A DNA stretch of 64,000 nt from Stakelama portus (GTDB taxonomy: Bacteria > Pseudomonadota > Alphaproteobacteria > Sphingomonadales > Sphingomonadaceae): the NCBI RefSeq assembly GCF_003171655.1, contig NZ_QFZL01000001.1, forward strand, positions 310,001 through 374,000, written 5' to 3'. The notes under the pieces were generated by a model. It saw only the letters and a list, made by a program, of their open reading frames with translations. It was not told where the DNA came from and did not search any database. The position numbers and the translations under genes were made by a program. Each line of letters opens with the position of its first letter. The first letter of the stretch is position 1. Positions 50,680 to 58,877 of this stretch are shown here, piece by piece.

Positions 50680-51177
50680 CTAGCTCCGGTCGCCTTCGCG
50701 CAATTTCTGAATACGGCCGCGCTCCGAAAGCGGGATCAGTTCCTCGAGCACGGCCCAGAATCCTCCGACCGCTTCCTGACCCGCTTCGGAATAGGCTGTG
50801 GAAAGCCGGCGGCGCAGCGCTTCGAACAGGTCCGCCTCGAGCGCCGCTCCGCTGTCGGTCAGCGTCAGCATCCGGCGGCGCCGATCCTTGGGATCGGTCG
50901 TGGTTTCGACCAGCTCGCGGTCGGAAAGATCGCCCAGCACGCGTCCAAGCGACTGTTTGGTGATCGCCAGCAGCGCCAGAAGTTCGCTCACCGACAGGCC
51001 CGGCTTGCGCGCGATGAAGTAGAGTGCGCGATGATGGGCGCGGCCAAGTCCCTGTTTCGAAAGCTGTTCGTCGATGGAACGGGTGAGGTGGCTATAGCCG
51101 AAATAGAGCAGTTCCACGCCGCGCCGAATCTCGGGCTCACGCAGGAAAAGCGGTGATGCGGGAATTGGGGCAGCCAT
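50680..51177 (-). CDS. MarR-family transcriptional regulator, 165 aa
   Basis: A winged-helix MarR protein: GLGRAHHRALYFIARKPGLS, VSELLALLAITKQSLGRVLG, DLSDRELVETTTDPKDRRRR with the basic wing, and a C-terminal dimerisation helix. ATG 51177 is chosen; the longer open frame upstream is not supported by similarity. It is divergent from ilvE, with 93 bp between the starts, and may control that gene or itself. Inducers are unknown. Confidence 0.85.
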   Translation of the reverse strand: MAAPIPASPLFLREPEIRRGVELLYFGYSHLTRSIDEQLSKQGLGRAHHRALYFIARKPGLSVSELLALLAITKQSLGRVLGDLSDRELVETTTDPKDRRRRMLTLTDSGAALEADLFEALRRRLSTAYSEAGQEAVGGFWAVLEELIPLSERGRIQKLREGDRS

Positions 51178-51270
51178 GTTGACCGATCCTGCCACCGCGC
51201 CTAGTTTCGCGCAAGTTTTCAGCGCGCCATTCCGTGTCGCGGAATGCCCAGTTTTTGCGGAGCCGTTTCG

Positions 51271-52368
51271 ATGTCCGATGCCTCTCTTCTCGACTTCCGG
51301 TTCGAGGCGCATGGCAGTCCGGTACCGGCCAGCGAGCGCGAGGCGATTCTGGCCGATCCCGGCTTCGGCAAGGTCTTTACCGACCATATGGCGATGATCC
51401 GCTATTCGACCGATCGTGGCTGGCACGACGCGCGCATCATGCCGCGCGGCCCGATCCAGATGGACCCTGCCTGTGCGGTCCTTCACTATGCCCAGGAAAT
51501 TTTCGAAGGGATGAAGGCCTATCGCCTTCCCGATGGCGGTACCGCGCTGTTCCGGCCCGAAGCCAATGCGCGTCGCTTTCGCGAATCCGCCGAGCGTATG
51601 GCAATGGCGCCGCTGCCCGAGGAACTCTTCCTCGAATCGATCCGTGCGCTGGTGCGCGCCGACAAGAACTGGATTCCCGCGATGGAGGGCGGGGCGCTCT
51701 ATATTCGCCCCTTCATGTTCGCGAGCGAGGTGTTTCTGGGGGTGAAGCCCGCATCGGAATATCTCTACATGGTGATCGCATCGCCTGCGGGGGCTTATTT
51801 CAAGGGCGGTGCGCCGTCGGTCACGCTCTGGGTTTCCGAAGATTATACGCGGGCCGCGCCCGGCGGCACTGGCGCGGCCAAATGCGGCGGCAATTATGCG
51901 GCCAGCCTGGTCGCCCAGGCCGAAGCGATCCGCGAGGGATGCGATCAGGTCGTGTTTCTCGACGCTGCCGAGCGGAAATATGTCGAGGAACTGGGCGGGA
52001 TGAACCTGTTCTTCGTGTTCGAAGACGGGTCGATGATCACGCCGCCGCTTGGCGGGACGATCCTTCCGGGCATCACGCGCGATTCAATCCTGACTCTGGC
52101 GAAGGATGCCGGAATTGCGGTTCGTGAAGAGGCCTATTCGCTCGATCAATGGCGCAGCGATGCCGAAAGCGGCAAGCTGCGCGAGACCTTTGCCTGTGGC
52201 ACGGCGGCGGTGGTTACGCCGGTCGGCACGGTGAAGGGCGACGGGTTCGAATTCGGCATCGGCAATCGCGGCCCGGGGATTCTGACCGAGCAATTGCGCG
52301 CCAAGCTGGTCGGTATTCAGCGCGGTGAGGCGAGCGATCCCCACGGCTGGCTCGAACGGCTCGACTGA
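51271..52368 (+). CDS. ilvE: Branched-chain amino-acid aminotransferase, 365 aa
   Basis: A class IV PLP enzyme: RAIMPRGPIQMDPACAVLHY-type start with YAQEIFEGMKAYRLPDGG, LYIRPFMFASEVFLGVKPA, the lysine that binds PLP in GGTGAAKCGGNYAASLVAQA, and GTILPGITRDSILTLAKD. It interconverts branched-chain amino acids and 2-oxo acids. Length 365 is that of the longer (BCAT-type) family. ATG 51271 gives MSDASLLDFRFEAHG. Single gene. Confidence 0.92.
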   Translation: MSDASLLDFRFEAHGSPVPASEREAILADPGFGKVFTDHMAMIRYSTDRGWHDARIMPRGPIQMDPACAVLHYAQEIFEGMKAYRLPDGGTALFRPEANARRFRESAERMAMAPLPEELFLESIRALVRADKNWIPAMEGGALYIRPFMFASEVFLGVKPASEYLYMVIASPAGAYFKGGAPSVTLWVSEDYTRAAPGGTGAAKCGGNYAASLVAQAEAIREGCDQVVFLDAAERKYVEELGGMNLFFVFEDGSMITPPLGGTILPGITRDSILTLAKDAGIAVREEAYSLDQWRSDAESGKLRETFACGTAAVVTPVGTVKGDGFEFGIGNRGPGILTEQLRAKLVGIQRGEASDPHGWLERLD

Positions 52369-52457
52369 ACGATATCAAAAGGGGAATTCCGCCCCTTCCA
52401 TCGTCGCGCCAGACGATTATAAGCGCACACCCGCCCGCATGTCGGGCCGACGCCTGC

Positions 52458-52532
52458 TGGGGCGTAGCCAAGTGGTAAGGCAACGGTTTTTGGTACCGTC
52501 ATTCGCAGGTTCGATCCCTGCCGCCCCAGCCA
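52458..52532 (+). tRNA. tRNA-Gln (anticodon UUG)
   Basis: A complete cloverleaf can be drawn. The acceptor stem TGGGGCG pairs with CGCCCCA, the anticodon stem ACGGT/ACCGT closes the loop TTTTGGT with anticodon TTG at 52490-52492, and the T arm contains GGTTCGATCC. The discriminator is G and CCA is encoded. It reads CAA (glutamine). Confidence 0.95.
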
Positions 52533-52892
52533 GACGCTAGCATCTTCCACACGCGTCGCTCGGTTTGGACCGCTTCCGCAGCTATCATGCGAAAACTCCG
52601 GGTATTCACACTTGTGTCAGCGCTCGTTGAAATAAAATAACAATTCCCAGGCGAACAAAAACGAACGTTCCCAGCAGGGCTAACCGCTTATCTTTTGGCG
52701 AATTTATACAATCGCGGCCCGGCAGGCGGCTATATTCTTTGTCTGATCATCAATTGCCGCGCATTTTATTGCAAATTATGAATTTATTAACGGTTCAGGC
52801 GCGATATGCGATGCAGTCGCAAGAATGAACCCGGGTCGCCAAGGAGTTGGTTTAACGCTGCACATATTTTGGCGGCTGCGAGGGGAGGGAGT
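52533..52892. other. AT-richer intergenic region between tRNA-Gln and the PilZ gene
   Basis: These 360 bases are visibly richer in A and T than the neighbourhood. No gene, repeat or terminator with a clear T-run was found. It contains the promoter of the PilZ-type gene, and the ribosome-binding sequence AGGGGAGGGA lies at its end. An integrated element beside the tRNA was considered but no attachment-site repeat of the tRNA 3' end is seen. Confidence 0.5.
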
Positions 52893-53525
52893 ATGGATCA
52901 GAGTATTGATCGCCCGCGCGATACTGTTTCCGAACGGCGCCAGACGTCACGCCATCTTACCGTATATCGGACCGCGCGGATGTGCATCGGAGACGTGCAG
53001 CGTCTGATGCTGGTAAAGAATCTGTCGTCGGGCGGGCTCAAGGCGCGCATCTATGAACCGGTTCCGGTCGGGACGACGATCACCACCGAATTGACCAATG
53101 GAAAGTTGATCGAAGGCACCGTCGTCTGGGCCGATACCCCGCATATCGGTGTGCGCTTCACGCGCGAAATCGATGTGGCCGAAATACTTCACCTGCCGTT
53201 CGTCGCATCGACGGCGCTGGAACGGCTGCGGTTTCCCGTGCTCGATATCAGCACGAACGGATTGTTACGGGCACCGCGCGAAAGCGCGATGGTGACGGTG
53301 CATAGCGTCGGTACGACCGGCGCGCGGTTCGACTGGCCGGCGTTGCCGCACCATGACGATGTCTTCCTTCAGATCGAAGGGCTGGAACCCCATCGGGGCC
53401 ATATCGTGTGGGAAGGCGATGGCATGGCCGAAATCGGATTCTTCCGGCCTATCGCCTTTGCGACGCTGGCCGAATGGGCGACACGCCGTCAGCCGCTTGG
53501 TCTGCGCCTCGCCGCGACTGCCTAG
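52893..53525 (+). CDS. PilZ-domain protein, apparently with two PilZ-like folds, 210 aa
   Basis: The first half has the c-di-GMP-binding pattern: RRQTSRHLTVYRTARM carrying the arginine motif, then VKNLSSGGLKARIYEPVPVG and GTVVWADTPHIGVRFTREID. The second half repeats a similar beta-barrel without the arginines (LDISTNGLLRAPRESAMVTV, GHIVWEGDGMAEIGFFRPI). It is probably a c-di-GMP-responsive adaptor. ATG 52893 is preceded by AGGGGAGGGA. Its TAG stop overlaps head-on with the stop of the convergent oxidoreductase gene. Confidence 0.8.
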   Translation: MDQSIDRPRDTVSERRQTSRHLTVYRTARMCIGDVQRLMLVKNLSSGGLKARIYEPVPVGTTITTELTNGKLIEGTVVWADTPHIGVRFTREIDVAEILHLPFVASTALERLRFPVLDISTNGLLRAPRESAMVTVHSVGTTGARFDWPALPHHDDVFLQIEGLEPHRGHIVWEGDGMAEIGFFRPIAFATLAEWATRRQPLGLRLAATA

Positions 53526-55807
53526 GGTACGATCCGCACCGGCACCGATTTCGCGGCGGGCGTTTGCGCCAGCTTGTCGTGGTGCGACAGCGGCATCAGC
53601 GGGTTGAGTTCGGGATAATAGCCCGCAACGCATCCGCGCGGCAGGTTGAAGGGCGTGACAGTCAGCCCGCCGACTTCGCGATGGATCCCATCCCCGGCGT
53701 CGCTGACGAGCGATACGACCTGACCCGCCTTCAGCCCGGCCATGTCGATTTCCTCCTGACTCATCAACAGCACGTCGCGCGTGCCTTCGATCCCGCGCAG
53801 ACGGTCTGAATAGCCATAGATGGTCGTGTTGAACTGATCGTTCGAACGCAGCGTCATCAGCCGGTAGCGGCCCGGAGCATCATCGAAACCGCAGCTGTTG
53901 AGCGCTTCGGCAACGGTAAATTCCAATTTGCCGCTGGCTGTGTTCCAGATGCGGTCGCGGGCGGGAATCCCCTTGTTGAATCCACCGGGGGTGAACAGGC
54001 GATCGTTGAAATTGGCGAACTTGTCCGGATAGGTCGCTTCGATCAGGTCGCGGACCTTTCCGTAATCGGCGGTCCAGGCGTCCCAGGCTACTTTATCCTT
54101 TTGCGGCAGCGTCGCTTTCGCGATGCCTGCGACGATCGCGAGTTCGGATTTCAGGAACTTGCTCGCCGGCTTCGCCTTGCCGATCGAACCATGGATACAG
54201 CTGGTGCTGTCCTCCACCGTCACGATCTGGGGGCCGCTTTCCTGCATATCCTCTTCCGAACGGCCAAGGCAGGGGAGCAGCCATGCGCTCTTCCCGTTGA
54301 TCAGATGGCTGCGGTTGAGCTTGGTCGCGATCTGGACGGTCAGCTGCATGTTCGGCCAGGCGGCTTCCATGATCGCGGTTTCGGGAATGGCGCGCAGGAA
54401 ATTGCCGCCCAGCCCGATAAACGCATGCACCTTGCCCGCGATGATGCCTTCGCACGCCGCCACCGTCGCCATGCCTTCTTCGGCGGGAGGCTCGAAATCG
54501 AAAAGCTGCCGGAGCTTGTCATAGGGAACCAGTTCCGGCTTTTCGGAAATGCCCACGGTGCGCTGGCCCTGCACATTGCTGTGCCCGCGCACGGGTGAGA
54601 TTCCTGCGCCTTCGCGCCCGATATTGCCGCGCAGCGCGAGCAGATTGACGAACATGCCGATCGTTTCGAAACCGCGCACATGCTGCGTAACGCCCATGCC
54701 ATAGACGCCGATAACCCGCTTCGCCGCGCAATAGACATCGGCGGCGTTTTTTAGCCCTTCGCGGGTAAGGCCCGATTCGGTTTCGATATCTTCCCAGCTG
54801 GTTGCTTCAACCTGCGCCCGGAATGCTTCGAAGCCGTGGCAATGGGTGTCGAGAAATTCGGTGTCGAGGATCGGAGTGCCACCGCTCGCCCGGCATTCTT
54901 CGTCGGCGGCGAGCACATGTTTGCACAGGCCCATCAGCACGGCGGTGTCGCCGCCCGGGCGCGGCTGGAAATAGAGTTCCGAAATGTCCGTCTTGCCGCC
55001 GGTCAGCATTTCCACCGGATTCTGCGGATTGCGGAACGCGATCAGTCCTTTCTCGCGGATCGGATTGAAGGTGACGATGCGGCAACCGCGTTTGGCGGCC
55101 TGTTGCAGCGGGTGGAGGAAGCGTGGGCTGTTCGTCCCGGTATTCTGTCCGAAAAAGAACATTGCGTCGCACGAATCGAAATCCTCGAGCGTGCAGGTGC
55201 CGACCGGCGATCCGGTGACCTTGCGCAGCCCGACCGATGTGGTTTCGTGGCACATATTGGAACTGTCGGGCAGGTTGTTGTGCCCATAGAGCCGCGCGAA
55301 CAGCGCATAGAGATAGCTGGTTTCGAGGCTGGCGCGCCCCGATGCATAGAAAATCGTCGATTTGGGATCGAGCGCCTTCAGCTCGCTGCCGATTCGGGCA
55401 AAGGCTTCGTCCCAGCCGACCGGGACATATTTGTCGCTTTGCGGGTCATAGCGCATCGGGTGGGTGAGGCGCCCGGTCTGTTCCAGATCATAGTCGCTCC
55501 AGTCGCGCAGTTCGGAAACCGTGTGGCTGGCGAAGAAATCGGGCGTGCAGCGGCGGCTGGTCAATTCCCAGAAGGTCGCCTTTGCACCATTTTCGCAAAA
55601 TTCGAGTCCGTGCGGATGTGCGGGTTTGGGCCAGGCGCAGGACGTGCACATGAAGCCGCCGGGCTTGTTCTGGCGACGGAGCGTATCGAGCGCATCGACC
55701 GAGGGCCGCTCGCTGGCCGCGATGCTGGTGATGCCGCGTACCGACCCCCAGCCGCCGACGGGGCTGCGATATTCGCCGATCCGGCCCTTGTCGCGTCGGT
55801 TCGCCAT
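53522..55807 (-). CDS. YdeP/FdhF-type molybdopterin oxidoreductase, 761 aa
   Basis: A large molybdopterin enzyme of the formate dehydrogenase-like YdeP family. Cys54, Cys57 and Cys71 (MCTSCAWPKP...FCENGA) form a cysteine cluster at the N-terminus. Further blocks are DSSNMCHETTSVGLRKVTGS, FFGQNTGTNSPRFLHPLQQA, GISPVRGHSNVQGQRTVG and RSNDQFNTTIYGYSDRLRG. No twin-arginine signal is seen, so it is cytoplasmic. YdeP members are linked to acid resistance or formate metabolism; an FdhD-like maturation factor is not in the window. Divergent from an ArsR-type regulator, which may control it. The stop overlaps PilZ. Confidence 0.88.
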   Translation of the reverse strand: MANRRDKGRIGEYRSPVGGWGSVRGITSIAASERPSVDALDTLRRQNKPGGFMCTSCAWPKPAHPHGLEFCENGAKATFWELTSRRCTPDFFASHTVSELRDWSDYDLEQTGRLTHPMRYDPQSDKYVPVGWDEAFARIGSELKALDPKSTIFYASGRASLETSYLYALFARLYGHNNLPDSSNMCHETTSVGLRKVTGSPVGTCTLEDFDSCDAMFFFGQNTGTNSPRFLHPLQQAAKRGCRIVTFNPIREKGLIAFRNPQNPVEMLTGGKTDISELYFQPRPGGDTAVLMGLCKHVLAADEECRASGGTPILDTEFLDTHCHGFEAFRAQVEATSWEDIETESGLTREGLKNAADVYCAAKRVIGVYGMGVTQHVRGFETIGMFVNLLALRGNIGREGAGISPVRGHSNVQGQRTVGISEKPELVPYDKLRQLFDFEPPAEEGMATVAACEGIIAGKVHAFIGLGGNFLRAIPETAIMEAAWPNMQLTVQIATKLNRSHLINGKSAWLLPCLGRSEEDMQESGPQIVTVEDSTSCIHGSIGKAKPASKFLKSELAIVAGIAKATLPQKDKVAWDAWTADYGKVRDLIEATYPDKFANFNDRLFTPGGFNKGIPARDRIWNTASGKLEFTVAEALNSCGFDDAPGRYRLMTLRSNDQFNTTIYGYSDRLRGIEGTRDVLLMSQEEIDMAGLKAGQVVSLVSDAGDGIHREVGGLTVTPFNLPRGCVAGYYPELNPLMPLSHHDKLAQTPAAKSVPVRIVP

Positions 55808-55981
55808 CGTTTTTTCCTTCGTTCGCCGGGCCCGTTGCTTTTCATCGCGCGAACTGCGGCGAAGGGCAAGGCGTGACGGCGGCCGAACAGTTGTGGCATT
55901 TGATCGACAGCCGAAATTTCTTTCTGTTCCCGCAAGATAGCAGGTTGCGTCGCTGCCTCGCTCAGAATAGCTGTCGCCCCT

Positions 55982-56275
55982 GTGACCGATGATTTGCTAG
56001 TGCAGGCCGACCGTGCGTCGGCTTTTCTCAAACTGATTTCGGGCCGAACCAGGCTCAATATTCTGTACCTGCTTCGTGACGGCGAACGCTCTGTCGGCGA
56101 ACTCGCCGAGCTGAGCGGCGTTCGCGATACCGCCGTGTCGCAGCAGCTCGCCCTGCTGCGCAACGACGGTATCGTTGCCGCGCGCAGGGCAGGGCAGACG
56201 ATCTTCTATTCGCTGGCCAGCCAGGAAGCGGTGGCGTTGCTCGTCCTGATGGACCGCCTGTTCGGGGCGGCCTAG
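55982..56275 (+). CDS. ArsR-family transcriptional regulator, 97 aa
   Basis: A compact winged-helix repressor: ISGRTRLNILYLLRDGERSV, GELAELSGVRDTAVSQQLAL and LRNDGIVAARRAGQTIFYSL. No CxC metal-binding box is present, so it is not a classical metal sensor. The GTG start at 55982 is the only start that gives the full domain. It lies 174 bp from the divergent oxidoreductase gene and is a likely regulator of it. Confidence 0.85.
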   Translation: MTDDLLVQADRASAFLKLISGRTRLNILYLLRDGERSVGELAELSGVRDTAVSQQLALLRNDGIVAARRAGQTIFYSLASQEAVALLVLMDRLFGAA

Positions 56276-56278
56276 CTG

Positions 56279-57217
56279 TCAGTCTATCTGAGCGAGCAGC
56301 CGCTCGACATCGTCCCGATGCGCGAGTTCGGTCGCCGGGGTTAGCAGCGCTGCCGCGCCTGCGGCCATGCCATGGCGAAACGCTTCCTCGAGCGGCAGGC
56401 CGCGCGCCATCGCCAGGGTGATGGCGGCGACCATCGAATCGCCGGCACCGACTGCGCTTGCCGCTTTCACCTGGGGGGCGCGAAAATGGCGGCTGGTGTC
56501 GGCAGTGACCAGCAGCGCGCCCGCTTCGCCCAGCGACAGCGCCACGATTTCGGCGAAACCCTGTTCGATCAACGCGCGCGCGGCATCGGTTTGCGCCGCT
56601 TCGTCGGGCAACTCCCGGCCCAGCAGGTCCTCAATCTCGCGCTGGCTGGGCTTGATGAGCCAGGCACCGCATCCCTTTGCCGCCGCCAGCGCCGGGCCGG
56701 ACGTGTCGAGGATCAGCCGCGCGCCGATCCGGCGGCAGAGCGCGCCGACCTGGCAATAGAAATCCTCCGGCAGCCCGGTGGGAAGGCTGCCGCTCGCGAC
56801 GATATAGGCGGGAGGTGCCGGCTGCTCTTCCAGGACACGCAAGATCGCCTGTTGTTCGGCTTGCGACAGCGCGGGGCCGGGCATCACGAACCGATATTGT
56901 TCGCCGGTGGCACCTTCATCGACAGTGAAGCTTTCCCGCGTCGCGCCCGCCACCGGGACCGGCGCAATCGGGATTTCGGCGCGGACCAGCAATTGCTTGA
57001 GCGTCTCGCCCGCCGGGCCGCCGGCCGGAAAGACTGCCGTCGCCGCGCCGCCCAGCGCATGGATGACGCGCGCGACGTTGATCCCGCCACCGCCCGGATC
57101 GAAACGCGGCGCCGAACAGCGCAGCTTGTGCGTCGGGCGGACATGCTCGGTGGCGGTCGTGACATCGAGCGCCGGATTCATGGTCAGTGTGACGATAGGG
57201 GGCGTGGAAAACGGCAT
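56279..57217 (-). CDS. PfkB-family sugar kinase (phosphofructokinase-like), 312 aa
   Basis: A ribokinase-fold kinase related to 1-phosphofructokinase/Pfk-2: VTLTMNPALDVTT start, FDPGGGGINVARVIHALGG, SGSLPTGLPEDFYCQ and the catalytic AVGAGDSMVAAITLAMARGL with the essential Asp. It would phosphorylate a sugar phosphate with ATP. It follows the APH-AAA fusion kinase gene on the same strand (41-bp gap), converges on arsR by 3 bp, and could be co-transcribed with the fusion kinase. Pfk-2 and tagatose-6-phosphate kinase are both possible. Confidence 0.87.
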   Translation of the reverse strand: MPFSTPPIVTLTMNPALDVTTATEHVRPTHKLRCSAPRFDPGGGGINVARVIHALGGAATAVFPAGGPAGETLKQLLVRAEIPIAPVPVAGATRESFTVDEGATGEQYRFVMPGPALSQAEQQAILRVLEEQPAPPAYIVASGSLPTGLPEDFYCQVGALCRRIGARLILDTSGPALAAAKGCGAWLIKPSQREIEDLLGRELPDEAAQTDAARALIEQGFAEIVALSLGEAGALLVTADTSRHFRAPQVKAASAVGAGDSMVAAITLAMARGLPLEEAFRHGMAAGAAALLTPATELAHRDDVERLLAQID

Positions 57218-57258
57218 GGACTGGGCGCTAGGGGGCGGGTGCCCATGGGGTCAAGCGG

Positions 57259-58806
57259 TCATCGCCTGCGGCGGTCGAGAAACGCGCGCGCGGCCTGTGC
57301 CACTGTATCGATCGGCCGATTGGCGCGCAGCCGCAGCCATCCACCGACATCGCCGACCGATTTGCGCGACTGTTCGCGCACGACTTGCGCTCCGGCGTCC
57401 GACGCATCGAATGTGCGGCTGGAAACCCGCGCGACACGTTCCTGTTCGGGGGCCTCCAGCCAGATGCCGTGAAACGGAACGCGTTCGCGCTCGGCGATGA
57501 TCTGCGCGACTTCGCGTTCGCTGCGGCTGGTGAACACCGCGTCGAGAATCACGCTGGTGCCGCAGCGCAGGTGATCCTCGGCGGATTCGAACAAGGCTTC
57601 ATAGGTCTCGTCCGAAGACGCCGCCGTATAGCTGGCCGGGGGCAGCCGCGTTTCCGGCGAAACCCCCGCCAGCCTTTTGCGGAACACGTCGCTGCGCAGC
57701 ACCCGTGCGCCGGGTGCCCGACCGATCCATGCGCCCAGCTGGCGCGCAAGCGTCGACTTGCCGGTGCCCGAAAGCCCGCCGACCGCGACCAGACGTGGCG
57801 GCACCGGCGTCAGCAATTCGACGGCGAGGGTGCAATAGTCGCGTGCTTCGGAAATTTGCGCAGCATCACCGCTGGCCTGCGCCGCGGCACCAGTCACATG
57901 GGCACGGATCGCCGCACGGATCGACATGAACAGCGGGAGCAGGCTGTATCCTGTCGCGCCCTGGGGTGACACGTCGAGATAGCGGTTGGCGACGATATTG
58001 GCTTCGATCCGCAATCCGCGATGCCACAGATCCATCAGCACGAACGCCAGATCGTACAGGACATCGACCGTCGCCAGCCCGACATCGAATTCGAGACAGT
58101 CGAACAGGACCGGTTCGCCGTCGATCCGTGCGATGTTGCGCAGATGCAGGTCGCCATGCCCGTGCCGCACCCGACCGCCCTTTGCCCGGCTGTCGAGCTG
58201 GGCGGCAAGGCGTTCGACTTCGGCGCGTTGCAGGCGATCGAGCGCGGCGGCCTGATCGGGCGGAATCACCGCCGCGACATCGGCGAAGCTGCGCGCATTG
58301 CCGTCGAGGATGTCGCGCATCCGCTGCGCGCCGTCCCCGGTGTCGCGCTTCGCCTCGGCATGGAGCGTGCCGATCCGGTCGGCCAGCTTGATCAGCAACG
58401 CCGTGCTCAGCCGATGATGCGTTGCGATATCGTCGAGCAGCGCATCGTCGGGGAAGCGCCGCATTTCGAGCACCCAGTCGACCGGATCGCCGCTGCCGTC
58501 GAGCGCCAGCGTGCCATCGTCCTGACGCGTGATCGGATGCAGCGCGTGATACAGGTCCGGCGCCGTCCGGCGGTTGAGGCGCAATTCGGCGTCCAGCGCT
58601 TCGTGCCGGCGTTCGGGCGTCGAAAAGTCGAAATAGTCATAGCGGACCGCGCGCTTTATCTTCCACGCGCGGTCGGACGTCAGGAATATATGGGCGCCAT
58701 GCGTATCCACGCGCCTTTCGACACGACCGATGGCATCGCCGCCCTCAAGGAAAGCAAGCTGCGGCGTCTGCACCTGGATCTGCGTGCCAGAAGGCGGCAC
58801 TGCCAT
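57259..58806 (-). CDS. Fusion of aminoglycoside-phosphotransferase-like kinase and AAA/P-loop kinase, 515 aa
   Basis: Residues 1-330 form an APH-like kinase with RVDTHGAHIFLTSDRAWKIK and the catalytic loop HGHGDLHLRNI (Asp219) plus FDCLEFD. Residues 337-515 form an AAA_33 P-loop kinase with GLSGTGKST (343-351) and EREVAQIIAERERVPFHGIW. Such two-domain proteins occur widely in proteobacteria, without a firm function; they may phosphorylate a small metabolite or a protein. The ATG at 58806 gives a full N-terminus. It precedes pfkB on the same strand. Confidence 0.85.
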   Translation of the reverse strand: MAVPPSGTQIQVQTPQLAFLEGGDAIGRVERRVDTHGAHIFLTSDRAWKIKRAVRYDYFDFSTPERRHEALDAELRLNRRTAPDLYHALHPITRQDDGTLALDGSGDPVDWVLEMRRFPDDALLDDIATHHRLSTALLIKLADRIGTLHAEAKRDTGDGAQRMRDILDGNARSFADVAAVIPPDQAAALDRLQRAEVERLAAQLDSRAKGGRVRHGHGDLHLRNIARIDGEPVLFDCLEFDVGLATVDVLYDLAFVLMDLWHRGLRIEANIVANRYLDVSPQGATGYSLLPLFMSIRAAIRAHVTGAAAQASGDAAQISEARDYCTLAVELLTPVPPRLVAVGGLSGTGKSTLARQLGAWIGRAPGARVLRSDVFRKRLAGVSPETRLPPASYTAASSDETYEALFESAEDHLRCGTSVILDAVFTSRSEREVAQIIAERERVPFHGIWLEAPEQERVARVSSRTFDASDAGAQVVREQSRKSVGDVGGWLRLRANRPIDTVAQAARAFLDRRRR

Positions 58807-58877
58807 TGAACGCTCCCTTTTTGCCGGCAGCGCAGCGCGCCCGGCTCCGTGCCGATATCCGTTTCTTCAGGCGAAAT

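Noticed and set aside
52458..52892. Integrative element at tRNA-Gln
   Set aside because: No integrase gene and no repeat of the tRNA 3' end were found; only AT-richer intergenic DNA is present.
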